Shown here: in pieces, positions 17,362 to 25,624 of the stretch
Layout of the letters: each line of letters opens with the position of its first letter
Position numbering within the stretch: position 1 is the first letter of the stretch
Assembly: GCA_019638625.1 (NCBI GenBank)
Contig: JAHBTK010000004.1
Span: 124,001 to 188,000 of the forward strand
Length of the DNA: 64,000 nt
Direction: 5' to 3'
Source of the DNA: Chitinophagaceae bacterium
Lineage (GTDB): Bacteria; Bacteroidota; Bacteroidia; Chitinophagales; Chitinophagaceae
The notes under the pieces: model-generated
The model's database searches: none
Told to the model about the DNA's origin: nothing
What the model saw: only the letters and a program-made list of their open reading frames with translations
Position numbers and translations under genes: made by a program

Positions 17362-17774
17362 TTAGCATATTTACAGACAAAACCACACAGCCAACTGATG
17401 TCCATTTGAAAAATGCTTTGGCAGACACCTATGGATATTGGAAAGAAATCATAATACTGACAGATAAACTATTTCCGGAAAATATAAAAGAATGGTTTGT
17501 GTCAGGAGCAAAATACGGTTGGGCTTTTAGAATAAAAGATAAAAAACGGGCATTAGTTTATTTGCTTCCAAGAGACGGCTTTTTTAAAGTTTCATTTGTT
17601 TTCGGACACAAAGCAACGGATGAGATTTTTCAAAGCAATATTTCTGAGACTATAAAAAGTGAACTAAAATCATCAAAAGTATATAAGGAAGGACGTGGTA
17701 TAACACTTGAAATAAAGAGCAGACAATTGATGCCCGATATTCAAAAATTAATTGAAATTAAAATCAAATACTGA
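17358..17774 (+). CDS. DUF3788 family protein
   Basis: 138 residues, overlapping the preceding hydrolase gene by 4 bp. The core KYGWAFRIKDKKRALVYLLP followed by RDGFFKVSFVFGHKATDEIF is characteristic of DUF3788, a family of small cytosolic proteins of unknown function often found near regulators and acquired genes. There is no signal peptide. It is AT-rich like its neighbours. The sequence directly after its stop (about 17785-17815) resembles the one after the gene ending at 19466; see the findings. Confidence 0.85.
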   Translation: MISIFTDKTTQPTDVHLKNALADTYGYWKEIIILTDKLFPENIKEWFVSGAKYGWAFRIKDKKRALVYLLPRDGFFKVSFVFGHKATDEIFQSNISETIKSELKSSKVYKEGRGITLEIKSRQLMPDIQKLIEIKIKY

Positions 17775-17850
17775 AAATCGGGCAACAGCTAACATTGGCT
17801 TTATGCAACTTTAGACCGACACTCAAACCGAAGAACAGACATTAAACGAT

Positions 17851-18780
17851 ATGCAGACAATACTTGGAGCAAACGGACAAATAGCAGAAGAATTAGTAAG
17901 GGAACTGCATAGAAACTTTACAACCAACATCAGGTTGGTAAGCAGAAACCCTAAAAAGATAAACGATACAGACCAACTTTTTCCTGCAAACTTATTAGAC
18001 ACTCAGACAACCGAAAACGCTGTAGAAGGTAGCGATATTGCTTATCTGACCGTAGGTTTACCAATGAATGCTCAAATGTGGACAGAACAGTTTCCCGTTA
18101 TGATGAAAAACGTCATCGAAGCCTGCAAGAAACAAAAATGCAAGTTGGTGTTTTTTGACAACACTTATATGTATGCCAAAACCAACGAACCGCAAACGGA
18201 AGAAAGTCCGTTTGTTCCTGTCGGGCAAAAATCAACGGTAAGGGCAAAAATGGCGGCAATGTTGTTAGACGAGATGAACAAAAAAAGTATTGAAGCGGTC
18301 ATTTGCCGGGCACCTGAATTTTACGGCACAGGAAAAACACAAAGCATTACAAACTCATTAATTTTTGACAACATCAAACAAGGCAAAAAACTGAAAGTTC
18401 CTTTGAAAGATAATACATTTCGAACGCTGATTTGGACACCCGATGCAAGTCGGGCAATGGCATTAATCGGAAATACGCCAAATGCGTATAACCAAACGTG
18501 GCATTTGCCTTGTGATGACAATAGACTTACATACAAAGAACTGATAAATCTCGCTTCAAAAATTTATCAAAAAGAGTTCAATTATTCTGTCATAAAAATG
18601 TGGGTTTTCAAACTTGGCAGTTTATTCAACAAACAAGCAAAAGAGTTGCAGGAACTTTTGCCACGCTACAAGTATGACAATATTTTTATTTCCGATAAAT
18701 TCAAAAAGCAATTTCCTGATTTTAAATTCACAAGCTATCAGGAAGGCATTACCAAAATTATGAACGAACAAAAACAATGA
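17851..18780 (+). CDS. NAD(P)-dependent epimerase/NmrA-like SDR
   Basis: 309 residues of an extended or atypical short-chain dehydrogenase fold. The dinucleotide-binding motif TILGANGQIAEELV (residues 3-16) is the GxxGxxG variant with Asn-Gly. DNTYMYAKT (about residues 105-113) carries the Tyr of the active-site region, but the usual YxxxK spacing is not clear, so catalysis is uncertain. ICRAPEFYGTGKTQS matches the substrate-side loop of NAD-dependent epimerases. It overlaps the start of the downstream DJ-1/PfpI-type gene by 4 bp. The gene is AT-rich and probably acquired with its neighbour. Confidence 0.82.
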   Translation: MQTILGANGQIAEELVRELHRNFTTNIRLVSRNPKKINDTDQLFPANLLDTQTTENAVEGSDIAYLTVGLPMNAQMWTEQFPVMMKNVIEACKKQKCKLVFFDNTYMYAKTNEPQTEESPFVPVGQKSTVRAKMAAMLLDEMNKKSIEAVICRAPEFYGTGKTQSITNSLIFDNIKQGKKLKVPLKDNTFRTLIWTPDASRAMALIGNTPNAYNQTWHLPCDDNRLTYKELINLASKIYQKEFNYSVIKMWVFKLGSLFNKQAKELQELLPRYKYDNIFISDKFKKQFPDFKFTSYQEGITKIMNEQKQ

Positions 18781-19466
18781 TGATGAAAATTTTAATTATA
18801 GTTACCAGCGTTTCAATGTATGAAAACGGCAAATTGGAAACAGGTTTATGGTTGAGCGAACTGACACACATTTACCACCTTGCCAAAGAGCAGGGCTACG
18901 ACATAACAATCGCAAGCACAAAAGGCGGGAACACGCCTATTGACCCTGAAAGCCTGAAACCAATGGTGTTGGACAAAGTAACCAAAAGTTATTGGGCAGA
19001 CAGCTCATTCAGAGAATTGTTGAAACATACCAAAAGTTTAAGTGAAGTTTCAGGGCAGCAATTTGACTGTGTGTATTTGGCGGGCGGACACGGCACAATG
19101 TATGACTTCCCTGACGACACGACACTTCAAACTATCATCAGACAACATTACGAAAACAACAAAATTGTTGCAGCAGTATGCCATGGAGTTGGCGGACTGT
19201 TAAACGTGAAATTGTCAGACGGAGAATATTTAATTAAAGACAAGACAATCACAGGGTTTAATTGGTTTGAAGAAAGCCTTGCCAGACGGAAAAAAGAAGT
19301 TCCGTTCAACCTTGAAGCAGAACTGAAACAAAGAAACTCAAACTATAAAAAAGCATTTATCCCAATGACTTCAAAAGTGCTTGTTGACGGAAATCTCATT
19401 ACAGGACAAAATCCGTTCAGTTCAAAAGAGATAGCGAAAGTGGTAATGCGACAACTGAAAAAATAG
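18777..19466 (+). CDS. DJ-1/PfpI-type class I glutamine amidotransferase-like protein
   Basis: 229 residues. Three consecutive ATGs (18777, 18780, 18783) overlap the upstream stop codon; any could be used. The fold is marked by VYLAGGHGTMYDFPDD (about residues 99-114) and the nucleophile elbow AAVCHGVGGLL, with Cys near residue 137 followed by His. The SYWADSSFRELLKHTKSL insertion resembles Hsp31-type glyoxalase III/chaperone members. Known functions in the family include methylglyoxal detoxification and protein deglycation; the role here is inferred only at family level. Pairing with an SDR by a 4-bp overlap suggests a shared detoxification or redox function. Confidence 0.85.
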   Translation: MMMKILIIVTSVSMYENGKLETGLWLSELTHIYHLAKEQGYDITIASTKGGNTPIDPESLKPMVLDKVTKSYWADSSFRELLKHTKSLSEVSGQQFDCVYLAGGHGTMYDFPDDTTLQTIIRQHYENNKIVAAVCHGVGGLLNVKLSDGEYLIKDKTITGFNWFEESLARRKKEVPFNLEAELKQRNSNYKKAFIPMTSKVLVDGNLITGQNPFSSKEIAKVVMRQLKK

Positions 19467-19595
19467 AAAAGCTGTACATAGCGGTTTTGCGTCGGCTAAA
19501 CCTTACACTTCACCAAAAATCCGGAGACACCTCTCCCTCCACAAGTGGTGTTCGGTGTCCCATCCTATTTCTTCCGTAGAAACACCTAAAAACTA

Positions 19596-19626
19596 TTTCC
19601 CGCTGACCGGCATTTCTGTACATTTG
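19596..19626 (+). promoter_or_regulatory. Promoter of the YycJ-like gene (near-leaderless)
   Basis: TTTC at 19596-19599, a 19-bp spacer and TACATTTG at 19619-19626 match the Bacteroidota TTTG/TAnnTTTG pattern. The start codon is at 19631, only 4 bases after the -7 box, so the transcript should begin at or within a few bases of the ATG. Confidence 0.55.
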
Positions 19627-19630
19627 TAAG

Positions 19631-20476
19631 ATGTCGCTCTATGTTACATCGTTGAATTCGGGCAGCAATGGCAACTGCTACTATATTGGCAATGATACGG
19701 ATGCGGTGCTGATAGATGCCGGCATTTCAGCCAGGGAGATTGACAGAAGAATGAACAGGCTGGGACTATCCATGGAAAAGGTAAAAGCCCTTTTTATTTC
19801 CCATGAACATTCGGACCATATCACGGGAGTAGCGGGCATTTCCAGGAAATACAAATTGCCCGTGTACATCAGTCCGGCAACACTGCAGGCATCCCGGCTG
19901 CCGATAGCTGCCGACCTGGTACAGAATTTTGCTACAGAAGACAAGATATTCATCAACGACCTTCAGGTACAGCCCTTCAAAAAACAACATGATGCGGCGG
20001 ACCCTTGCAGTTTCGTGATCTCTTATAACAACATCCATGTAGGCGTATTTACGGATATAGGAAAAGCCTGCGACAAAGTGGTCCAGCATTTCTCCGGCTG
20101 TCATTGTGTCTTCCTGGAGTCCAACTACTGTACGGAGATGTTGATGAAAGGCTCCTATCCCTGGCCACTGAAAAAACGCATCAGCGGAGGGTCCGGCCAC
20201 CTCTCCAATGAAGAGGCCTTGGAGCTTTTTACCCGGCACAGAGCAGGGTTTCTCAGTCACCTGTTTTTGTCTCATCTTTCAAAAAACAATAACCGTCCTG
20301 AACTGGTGGAGAAGCTGTTTATGCAGTATGCAGATAACACAAAAATTGTAATAGCATCCCGCTATAGTGAAACAGCCGTTTACCATATAGACGGGACGAG
20401 GGTTCCTGCGGTAACCGGCGTTTCTCCAGCAACAAGAAACGCCCCGCCTAAAGCAGAGCAGCTCAGCCTGTTTTAA
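19631..20476 (+). CDS. MBL-fold metallohydrolase (YycJ/WalJ-like)
   Basis: 281 residues of the metallo-beta-lactamase fold. The N-terminal LYVTSLNSGSNGNCYYIGN (residues 3-21) and the metal-binding FISHEHSDHITGV (about residues 54-66) are the YycJ/WalJ pattern. Later metal ligands include the Asp in VGVFTDIGKA and His residues in the C-terminal third (LSHLFLSHLSKNNN). YycJ proteins are predicted 5'-3' exonucleases tied to DNA repair and cell-wall signalling. The gene converges on a PepSY gene with only 11 bp between stops. Confidence 0.88.
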   Translation: MSLYVTSLNSGSNGNCYYIGNDTDAVLIDAGISAREIDRRMNRLGLSMEKVKALFISHEHSDHITGVAGISRKYKLPVYISPATLQASRLPIAADLVQNFATEDKIFINDLQVQPFKKQHDAADPCSFVISYNNIHVGVFTDIGKACDKVVQHFSGCHCVFLESNYCTEMLMKGSYPWPLKKRISGGSGHLSNEEALELFTRHRAGFLSHLFLSHLSKNNNRPELVEKLFMQYADNTKIVIASRYSETAVYHIDGTRVPAVTGVSPATRNAPPKAEQLSLF

Positions 20477-20487
20477 TAAAAAACTCT

Positions 20488-22083
20488 TTAATGCAAACCG
20501 GGTTCCGCAATTTTTGAAACGGGAATCGGTTCAGGAGTTGTGAGTGCCGGCTTTTCATTTTTCTTTACAATCAAACGCCAGCTTATGAACGAACCGACAG
20601 ACACCAGCACCCAGAATATATCTATCAGCAAAATATCATGATAACCGTTTTTATAACTGTTCCATATCCAGTTGTTGGTTACCAGTCCGTTTACCACGGG
20701 AATACATATACCGATCAGGCTTCCGGCCAGCATGCAATCCCGGTTTGTTTTATAGAGGTTTCGCCTGGCTATCAGCAGGGCGCTGACTACCAGCCAGGTT
20801 AAAAAATAGAAGGAATAGATATAAGTCATTCCTCCTTCCGGGTGTAGCTTTACAGCAATAAAGGCGGCCGCTGTTACCGGGAACATACTCAGGCAGATGC
20901 CCAGGTAAATATTGGTAAGCCAGAAGTTAAACTTTCGTTTCTTTTCAGGGATATTTTTTTTGTCGCGGGCTACCAGCCAGATAAGCACCCCGGAGATGAT
21001 CACCACACAACCGGAAATGCCCAGCAGGAAATATAATACCTTGGTGGCATAACCGCCGTAACTTCCAAAATGCAGGGTATAGACCAGGTTTTGCGCAACA
21101 TCTGAATAGGAGGAAGGTGCATGGGGATCTTTGTGTTTTAAAATATTACCCTCTGCATCAAATACCAGTTCACCGTAACCGGTAAACTTTTTGGAAAGAT
21201 CAACAACCCCGCCAACATGCACCTGCATACTTTTGTCGCCATAGTTAATTGCTTCCACGTGATTGACGGTAACATCATTGCCCCATTTCTCTTTGGCCTG
21301 GCTGACAAGACCATTGATGCTGACCGTTTTGTCCAACGGAGCATTTTCAAGCGGAAAATTATGCCCCCCGTACCCCATTGCGGCATATAACGAATCTTCG
21401 CTGCCCCCAAAATGCACTTCCGTTACCGGTTTGGAAAATAAGGGATAACTGATCAGGAAGTAAGCGCCGGTAACGGCAAACACAAACATATAAGGGAAAC
21501 TGATAACACCGAGCGCTGTATGCAGATCCGTCCATACGGTCTTTAATTTTTCCCAGGGGCGGAAAATATAAAAGTTTGAAACGATTTTCTTCCAATGCAC
21601 CAGCAACCCGGTTATCAATGCAAACAGGAAGATAAAAGCTACGCTACCGGCCAGATAGTAACCGACAGGGTATTTTATCTGTGCCAGGAAATGCAGGCGA
21701 TATAAAAATTCACCCAGGTCATAAGATGCTTCATAATTTTGAGTGGCAAAGGTTTGAGGGTCCATATAAAAGAACTCTCCTTCTCCCCCGTTGTTGACCG
21801 AATCCTTTGATTCAGACACATACACACCTACCCTGGTTGAATGCGGAGCCTGATACAGGGAAATCTCCCGTCCATACAGGTTATATTTTCCTCCCACCGA
21901 ATCCACGATCTGATCATAGTTTGGCTTTTGTACAACCTGGGGGGTATTCTTCTGCCAGTTGGCAATTTCTTGTTTAAAAAAAGAAAAAGAACCCGCAAAA
22001 AAGATAACAAATAAAACAGCCGTAATGATGATACCGCTGATGGTATGGGTATGGAAATAAATATTATAATTTCTGAGGTTCAT
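20488..22083 (-). CDS. PepSY-associated membrane protein (iron/siderophore-type reductase-like)
   Basis: 531 residues with a PepSY_TM layout: an N-terminal helix (about residues 15-35), a long periplasmic PepSY-containing loop, further helices near 150-170, 190-215 and 345-370, and a helical C-terminus. The opening IYFHTHTISGIIITAVLF is typical, with His residues that may bind heme. Relatives sit with TonB-dependent siderophore receptors and are thought to reduce or release iron at the inner membrane. It is the last gene of a minus-strand set behind DUF3649-like and DUF3325-like genes, 14 bp from the former. This arrangement is common in siderophore-uptake operons. Confidence 0.85.
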   Translation of the reverse strand: MNLRNYNIYFHTHTISGIIITAVLFVIFFAGSFSFFKQEIANWQKNTPQVVQKPNYDQIVDSVGGKYNLYGREISLYQAPHSTRVGVYVSESKDSVNNGGEGEFFYMDPQTFATQNYEASYDLGEFLYRLHFLAQIKYPVGYYLAGSVAFIFLFALITGLLVHWKKIVSNFYIFRPWEKLKTVWTDLHTALGVISFPYMFVFAVTGAYFLISYPLFSKPVTEVHFGGSEDSLYAAMGYGGHNFPLENAPLDKTVSINGLVSQAKEKWGNDVTVNHVEAINYGDKSMQVHVGGVVDLSKKFTGYGELVFDAEGNILKHKDPHAPSSYSDVAQNLVYTLHFGSYGGYATKVLYFLLGISGCVVIISGVLIWLVARDKKNIPEKKRKFNFWLTNIYLGICLSMFPVTAAAFIAVKLHPEGGMTYIYSFYFLTWLVVSALLIARRNLYKTNRDCMLAGSLIGICIPVVNGLVTNNWIWNSYKNGYHDILLIDIFWVLVSVGSFISWRLIVKKNEKPALTTPEPIPVSKIAEPGLH

Positions 22084-22097
22084 AGATTTGGTAACAT

Positions 22098-22385
22098 TTA
22101 TTGAACAAACGCCTTATACAGAAAAGGAGCATAAAACACTAAACTGGCGAGCAGGTACCATCCCCATATTTTCCACCCGTTCTTCGAAAGGAATGCGAAA
22201 ACCATCAGGGTAGCCCAGAGTATATAAGTGGAAAAGAACATGGTAATAAGCACATTCTTTTTATCCAGGAACAATAAAAGAAACAAATGAAAGCTGGTAG
22301 TTACCAGGTATCCTCCCAGGATGGCAGCCGACACTTTCAGTATCCGTTGCCGGGGGGTACTCAGGTATTTTTTATTAGCAGGCAT
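22098..22385 (-). CDS. Small membrane protein, DUF3649-like
   Basis: 95 residues with three hydrophobic helices. The early RILKVSAAILGGYLVTTSFH and the TLMVFAFLSKNGWKIWGWYL segment (W-x-F-x-x-x near residue 60) resemble DUF3649, a small membrane family that in other phyla lies between DUF3325 and PepSY genes of siderophore operons. Similarity is by pattern and position rather than strong identity. It starts 4 bp after the stop of the upstream gene, so the two are probably co-translated. Confidence 0.6.
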   Translation of the reverse strand: MPANKKYLSTPRQRILKVSAAILGGYLVTTSFHLFLLLFLDKKNVLITMFFSTYILWATLMVFAFLSKNGWKIWGWYLLASLVFYAPFLYKAFVQ

Positions 22386-22388
22386 AAA

Positions 22389-22721
22389 TTAAAATATTAC
22401 CAGTTCTAATATCCAACCAATTGCCACAAACAATGCGATATGCCTGGCAGTAACGTAATACAATGGAGCGATGGCTATTACCAGGCTGCCAATGGCCATT
22501 ATAAGCAGGGAAGCAGTAAAAGCCCCTACCCCCCAGCCGTCTTTCCAAAGGAATGCGATAATGCTGATAACAATAAGCGATATGCCTGTTTGCCGGGCAG
22601 CCGCCGGATGCGTCTGCAACCATTTTTCAATACGACCCATTCCGGATAATTTAGCTTTTTTAGAGGTATTGTATAAAGCAAAGAACCCCATAAAACAGCA
22701 GGCAATGATCAAAGTATACAT
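22389..22721 (-). CDS. Small membrane protein, DUF3325-like
   Basis: 110 residues from the ATG at 22721, chosen because the upstream open frame to 22823 runs through the promoter and operator-like repeats. Four predicted helices are present, with a conserved-looking SGMGRIEKWLQTHPAAARQ loop (about residues 27-45) and LLIMAIGSLVIAIAPL. Length, helix layout and genomic position match DUF3325. It is the first gene of the DUF3325-DUF3649-PepSY set. Confidence 0.6.
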   Translation of the reverse strand: MYTLIIACCFMGFFALYNTSKKAKLSGMGRIEKWLQTHPAAARQTGISLIVISIIAFLWKDGWGVGAFTASLLIMAIGSLVIAIAPLYYVTARHIALFVAIGWILELVIF

Positions 22722-22764
22722 AAATACGCTGTAAAAATTTAAGTGCCGTGCATCTTTAAGACAG

Positions 22765-22835
22765 CAAATGTATGTACCGGATAATACGGGACCCTTACGC
22801 AAAAAGGAAACCTGTTTACGCAAAAGGGAAACTTG
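22765..22835 (-). promoter_or_regulatory. Promoter and direct-repeat operator for the DUF3325-PepSY operon
   Basis: On the minus strand, TACATTTG (22765-22772) is a good -7 box, placing the transcript start near 22758. Directly upstream are two copies of a 20-bp direct repeat: TTACGCAAAAAGGAAACCTG at 22795-22814 and TTACGCAAAAGGGAAACTTG at 22816-22835 (plus-strand reading). Their 21-bp period is two helical turns, as for AraC-type regulators that bind as direct repeats and act beside the polymerase. The regulator is not in the window. Confidence 0.6.
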
Positions 22836-22860
22836 CCTGGCAATACAGGATCACCCAAAA

Positions 22861-22928
22861 CGGGGGATAGTAAGACGGTAAGAATCTCCCTCTTACTGTC
22901 TTACTGTCTTACTATCTTACAGTCTTAC
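22861..22928. repeat. CTTACTGT-type 8-bp tandem repeat with internal hairpin
   Basis: About four to five degenerate copies of CTTACTGT are followed by a final CTTAC. A preceding GTAAGACGGTAAG can pair with them, so the stretch folds on either strand. It begins a couple of bases beyond the TonB receptor stop codon and probably ends or attenuates that transcript. Confidence 0.55.
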
Positions 22929-22929
22929 C

Positions 22930-25293
22930 CTACAACCGGATATTAATTCCGAAAGTGAAATTGGTACCCGCCATCGGGAAATAATAGTTTTCCGCAATAA
23001 ATTCTCCACCGGCTATATAGCTGAAGGTGTAACCGTTGGGTTCGTACCGTTTATTAAACAGGTTATTCACCTGGAGAATAAAATTAACTTCCCTGAACAC
23101 CACATCATTCAGCGTATAAGCGGTTCTGAAATTTTGTACGTAAAACGGGTCCAGCGATCTTCCTTTGTTTCCCGTATTGTCCAGGTATTGCCTGCTTACG
23201 TATTTGCCGGGAAAACTGATCTCCCAGTTTTTTAACGGGACGAAGCTTATATCGGCGCCGCCGACTACCGAAGGTGAAAAAGAAATATCCGTTTCGCTGA
23301 ATGTCTCTGTTTTTTGTACACCGTCGTCATAATCATCGTACCAGGTGGTATAGTTCTTTATCCTGTTGCGGCTCAACGCTATATTTCCATTGACATTTAA
23401 CCAGGATACCGGCTGCCATTTCGCCTGCAGCTCCACTCCCATCCGGTAGCTGTCGGGAATATTGGTCCGGGCGTAGGCCCCCACATCATTGATTTTTCCG
23501 GTAAGCACCAGTTGGTTGACGTACTTCATATAAAACAAGGTGGCACTCCAACCGAAGGTCGCATCTCTTCGCTCCAGCCCCAGCTCAAAATCATGCAGGG
23601 TCTCCTGTTTTGGCTGGAGGGTGGCTCCTGCTTCAAAGTCGTCCCTGTTGGGCTCTTTATTGGCCAGCGCATAGGAGAAATAAGCATTCCAGCCCTGCCG
23701 GCTATAACTGATACCGGCTTTAGGGTTTATAAAATGGTAATCCTGCTTCACTTTCAGGTCCGGGTTATCCCTGAACCCATTCATTTCATAGCTTACCGTC
23801 CTGTATTGAATATCTCCGAAAAGCTCCCAGTAGGCGGCGATGCGTTGCTGCAGCTTGGTGTAAAAATTCAGATCCGTTTTAAAGGCATCCAGGTTATACC
23901 ATTCATAGTTAACGGGAACGCCTACCTGCGCCCAGGGAAGTCTGCCATAGTGTTTGCCGTCATATTTGTTCCAGCCACCGCCGGTGATCCATTGCGTACC
24001 CTCATGTTTGTACTGCAATGAAAGGATGCCGCCATAGTAATAGTTGTCCAGGAACAATTGCCTTACCACGTCTGTCCGGGAAATTACGGAATCGCCGATG
24101 GTTACACCCGGTAAACCAAAATCGGAGAAACGGCGTCCTGCTTTATATTGTTCGTAGTAGCCTTTACCCCTGGTAAGGAACAAAGCTGTATTGAAACTAA
24201 ACTTACTGTTGATACCCTGGTTATAGAAAAGCTGGTAGTGGTCCTGCCGGTAGTTGTCTGTTTCATTCTCATAGGGGGTTCCCGGCTTTTCGGTACCGGC
24301 GGAATTGTATCTCCGGTTGATTTTCAGCATATCTTCGGGTATCCCGTTCCAGGCGTGATAGGTTTTTTCTCTGCCCGAGAAAACATTTACCCGGAAGGAA
24401 GCTTTGCCGGTAAAGTAAGCGCCGGACAGGTAAAAGGATTTCAGGTCGCTGGTCGCTCTCTCGATATAACCGTCACTGGTGATGGATGATAGCCGGGCAT
24501 CCAGGGTGAATTTCCCGTCTATTAAACCCGTACCTGCTTTTACCGTGTTCTTCCAGGTATTAAAAGAACCATAGCTGTTGTTCAGTTCCCCGTATGGTTT
24601 TTCGATAAATTCGTTTGTGCTCATGTTGATAGTAGCGCCGAATGCACCGGCTCCGTTGCTGCTGGTACCTACACCCCGTTGTACCTGTATACTGCTCACA
24701 GAAGATACAAAATCAGGCATGTTCACAAAAAAAGTACCCTGCGACTCTGCATCATTATAAGGGATTCCGTTCAACGTAACATTGATGCGGGTGGCATCTG
24801 TTCCGCGTATCCGCATGGCTGTATATCCTACCCCGTTACCGGCATCGGAATTGGTGACGACGGAAGGCAGGCTGTTGAGCAGCATCGGCAGATCCTGCCC
24901 GGTATTGATCTTTTCAATTTCCCGGCGCGAGATATCATTCCTGGTAAAAGGGCTGCGCTCCCCTGCCCTTACGGTTTTAATTTCTATAGGCTGCAGCAAC
25001 AGGTGGATCTTTTCCAGTTGAATTTCGGGATTATCACCGCTGCTTACCTGCAGGCTGAATGTCTTATAGCCAATAGCTGACACCGTCAGAACAGCATTGG
25101 GTTCCTTAAATGCCGGGAAACGGAAATAACCGTTTTCGTCGGTAACGGAATAGTGACTTCTTGAAATGCTGACGGTAGCGTTTGCAACAGGCAGACCGGT
25201 TTCTTTCTCTGATACCCTGCCACTAATAGCGGCCTGGGCGAATACGCCCATGTGACATAAACATGCTAATACAATAGCATACAATTGTTTCAT
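22930..25293 (-). CDS. TonB-dependent outer-membrane receptor, TPP-riboswitch controlled
   Basis: 787 residues from the ATG at 25293 (signal MKQLYAIVLACLCHMGVFAQ); the frame extends upstream to 25338 without a signal peptide. The order is a CarboxypepD-like domain (about residues 22-100, AISGRVSEKETGLPVANATV), a plug domain (about 115-225, with NSLPSVVTNSDAGNGVGYTA and a DATRINVTLNGIPYNDAESQ segment), then a 22-strand barrel to the C-terminal FTFGINIRL. The leader carries a TPP riboswitch, so expression should fall when thiamine pyrophosphate is plentiful. That marks it as a candidate outer-membrane transporter for thiamine or a precursor. No thi gene or inner-membrane thiamine transporter is adjacent; the next genes downstream have their own promoter. 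Confidence 0.9.
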   Translation of the reverse strand: MKQLYAIVLACLCHMGVFAQAAISGRVSEKETGLPVANATVSISRSHYSVTDENGYFRFPAFKEPNAVLTVSAIGYKTFSLQVSSGDNPEIQLEKIHLLLQPIEIKTVRAGERSPFTRNDISRREIEKINTGQDLPMLLNSLPSVVTNSDAGNGVGYTAMRIRGTDATRINVTLNGIPYNDAESQGTFFVNMPDFVSSVSSIQVQRGVGTSSNGAGAFGATINMSTNEFIEKPYGELNNSYGSFNTWKNTVKAGTGLIDGKFTLDARLSSITSDGYIERATSDLKSFYLSGAYFTGKASFRVNVFSGREKTYHAWNGIPEDMLKINRRYNSAGTEKPGTPYENETDNYRQDHYQLFYNQGINSKFSFNTALFLTRGKGYYEQYKAGRRFSDFGLPGVTIGDSVISRTDVVRQLFLDNYYYGGILSLQYKHEGTQWITGGGWNKYDGKHYGRLPWAQVGVPVNYEWYNLDAFKTDLNFYTKLQQRIAAYWELFGDIQYRTVSYEMNGFRDNPDLKVKQDYHFINPKAGISYSRQGWNAYFSYALANKEPNRDDFEAGATLQPKQETLHDFELGLERRDATFGWSATLFYMKYVNQLVLTGKINDVGAYARTNIPDSYRMGVELQAKWQPVSWLNVNGNIALSRNRIKNYTTWYDDYDDGVQKTETFSETDISFSPSVVGGADISFVPLKNWEISFPGKYVSRQYLDNTGNKGRSLDPFYVQNFRTAYTLNDVVFREVNFILQVNNLFNKRYEPNGYTFSYIAGGEFIAENYYFPMAGTNFTFGINIRL

Positions 25294-25388
25294 ACTGTTT
25301 TTGTTGCGGTTCAGGCGTGTACCCACCGGTACACTCACTTGCCTGAAACCGGATTTACAAAAACAGGAAAGGTGAGATGTGAGGACTC

Positions 25389-25473
25389 ATCCTTCCCTGC
25401 GCAGGCATTACCCTGATCAGGTTCTACGGGTTTGATCTCAGCCGCCCGATATTAATCGGGAGACACCCCGGGA
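25389..25473 (-). promoter_or_regulatory. TPP (thi-box) riboswitch
   Basis: On the minus strand the element starts near GGGGTGTCTCCCGA and has the conserved CTGAGATC core. It continues with the ACCCGTAGAACCTGATCAGG segment and closes with GTAATGCCTGCGCAGGGAAGG-like pairing. These are the sequence-conserved blocks of the thiamine pyrophosphate aptamer, with a variable P3-type stem (CCCGATTAATATCGGG). It ends about 95 nt before the receptor's ATG. No clear T-run terminator follows, so control of translation is more likely than attenuation. Confidence 0.95.
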
Positions 25474-25498
25474 ATCTCTGAGGTTAAAAAAATTACAT

Positions 25499-25550
25499 TA
25501 ACCGCGGTTATTGACCACAAAGTTAAGGGAGTTTTAAAATAATTTCCAAA
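25499..25550 (-). promoter_or_regulatory. Promoter for the TPP-riboswitch transcript
   Basis: Minus strand: TTTG (25547-25550), a 21-bp spacer and TAACTTTG (25518-25525). The transcript should begin near 25511, leaving a leader of roughly 215 nt that contains the riboswitch. A perfect 12-bp palindrome, TAACCGCGGTTA (25499-25510), lies exactly at the predicted start site and could be an operator. Confidence 0.6.
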
Positions 25551-25624
25551 TGCTGTAACTTTTAAGCTATTAAACCGTACTACAGGCATAGTTATACGAT
25601 CCCAAATCATACAACAGATTGTAC

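Noticed and set aside
22861..22928. Possible CRISPR-like array
   Set aside because: The units are only 8 bp with no spacers; it is a simple tandem repeat.
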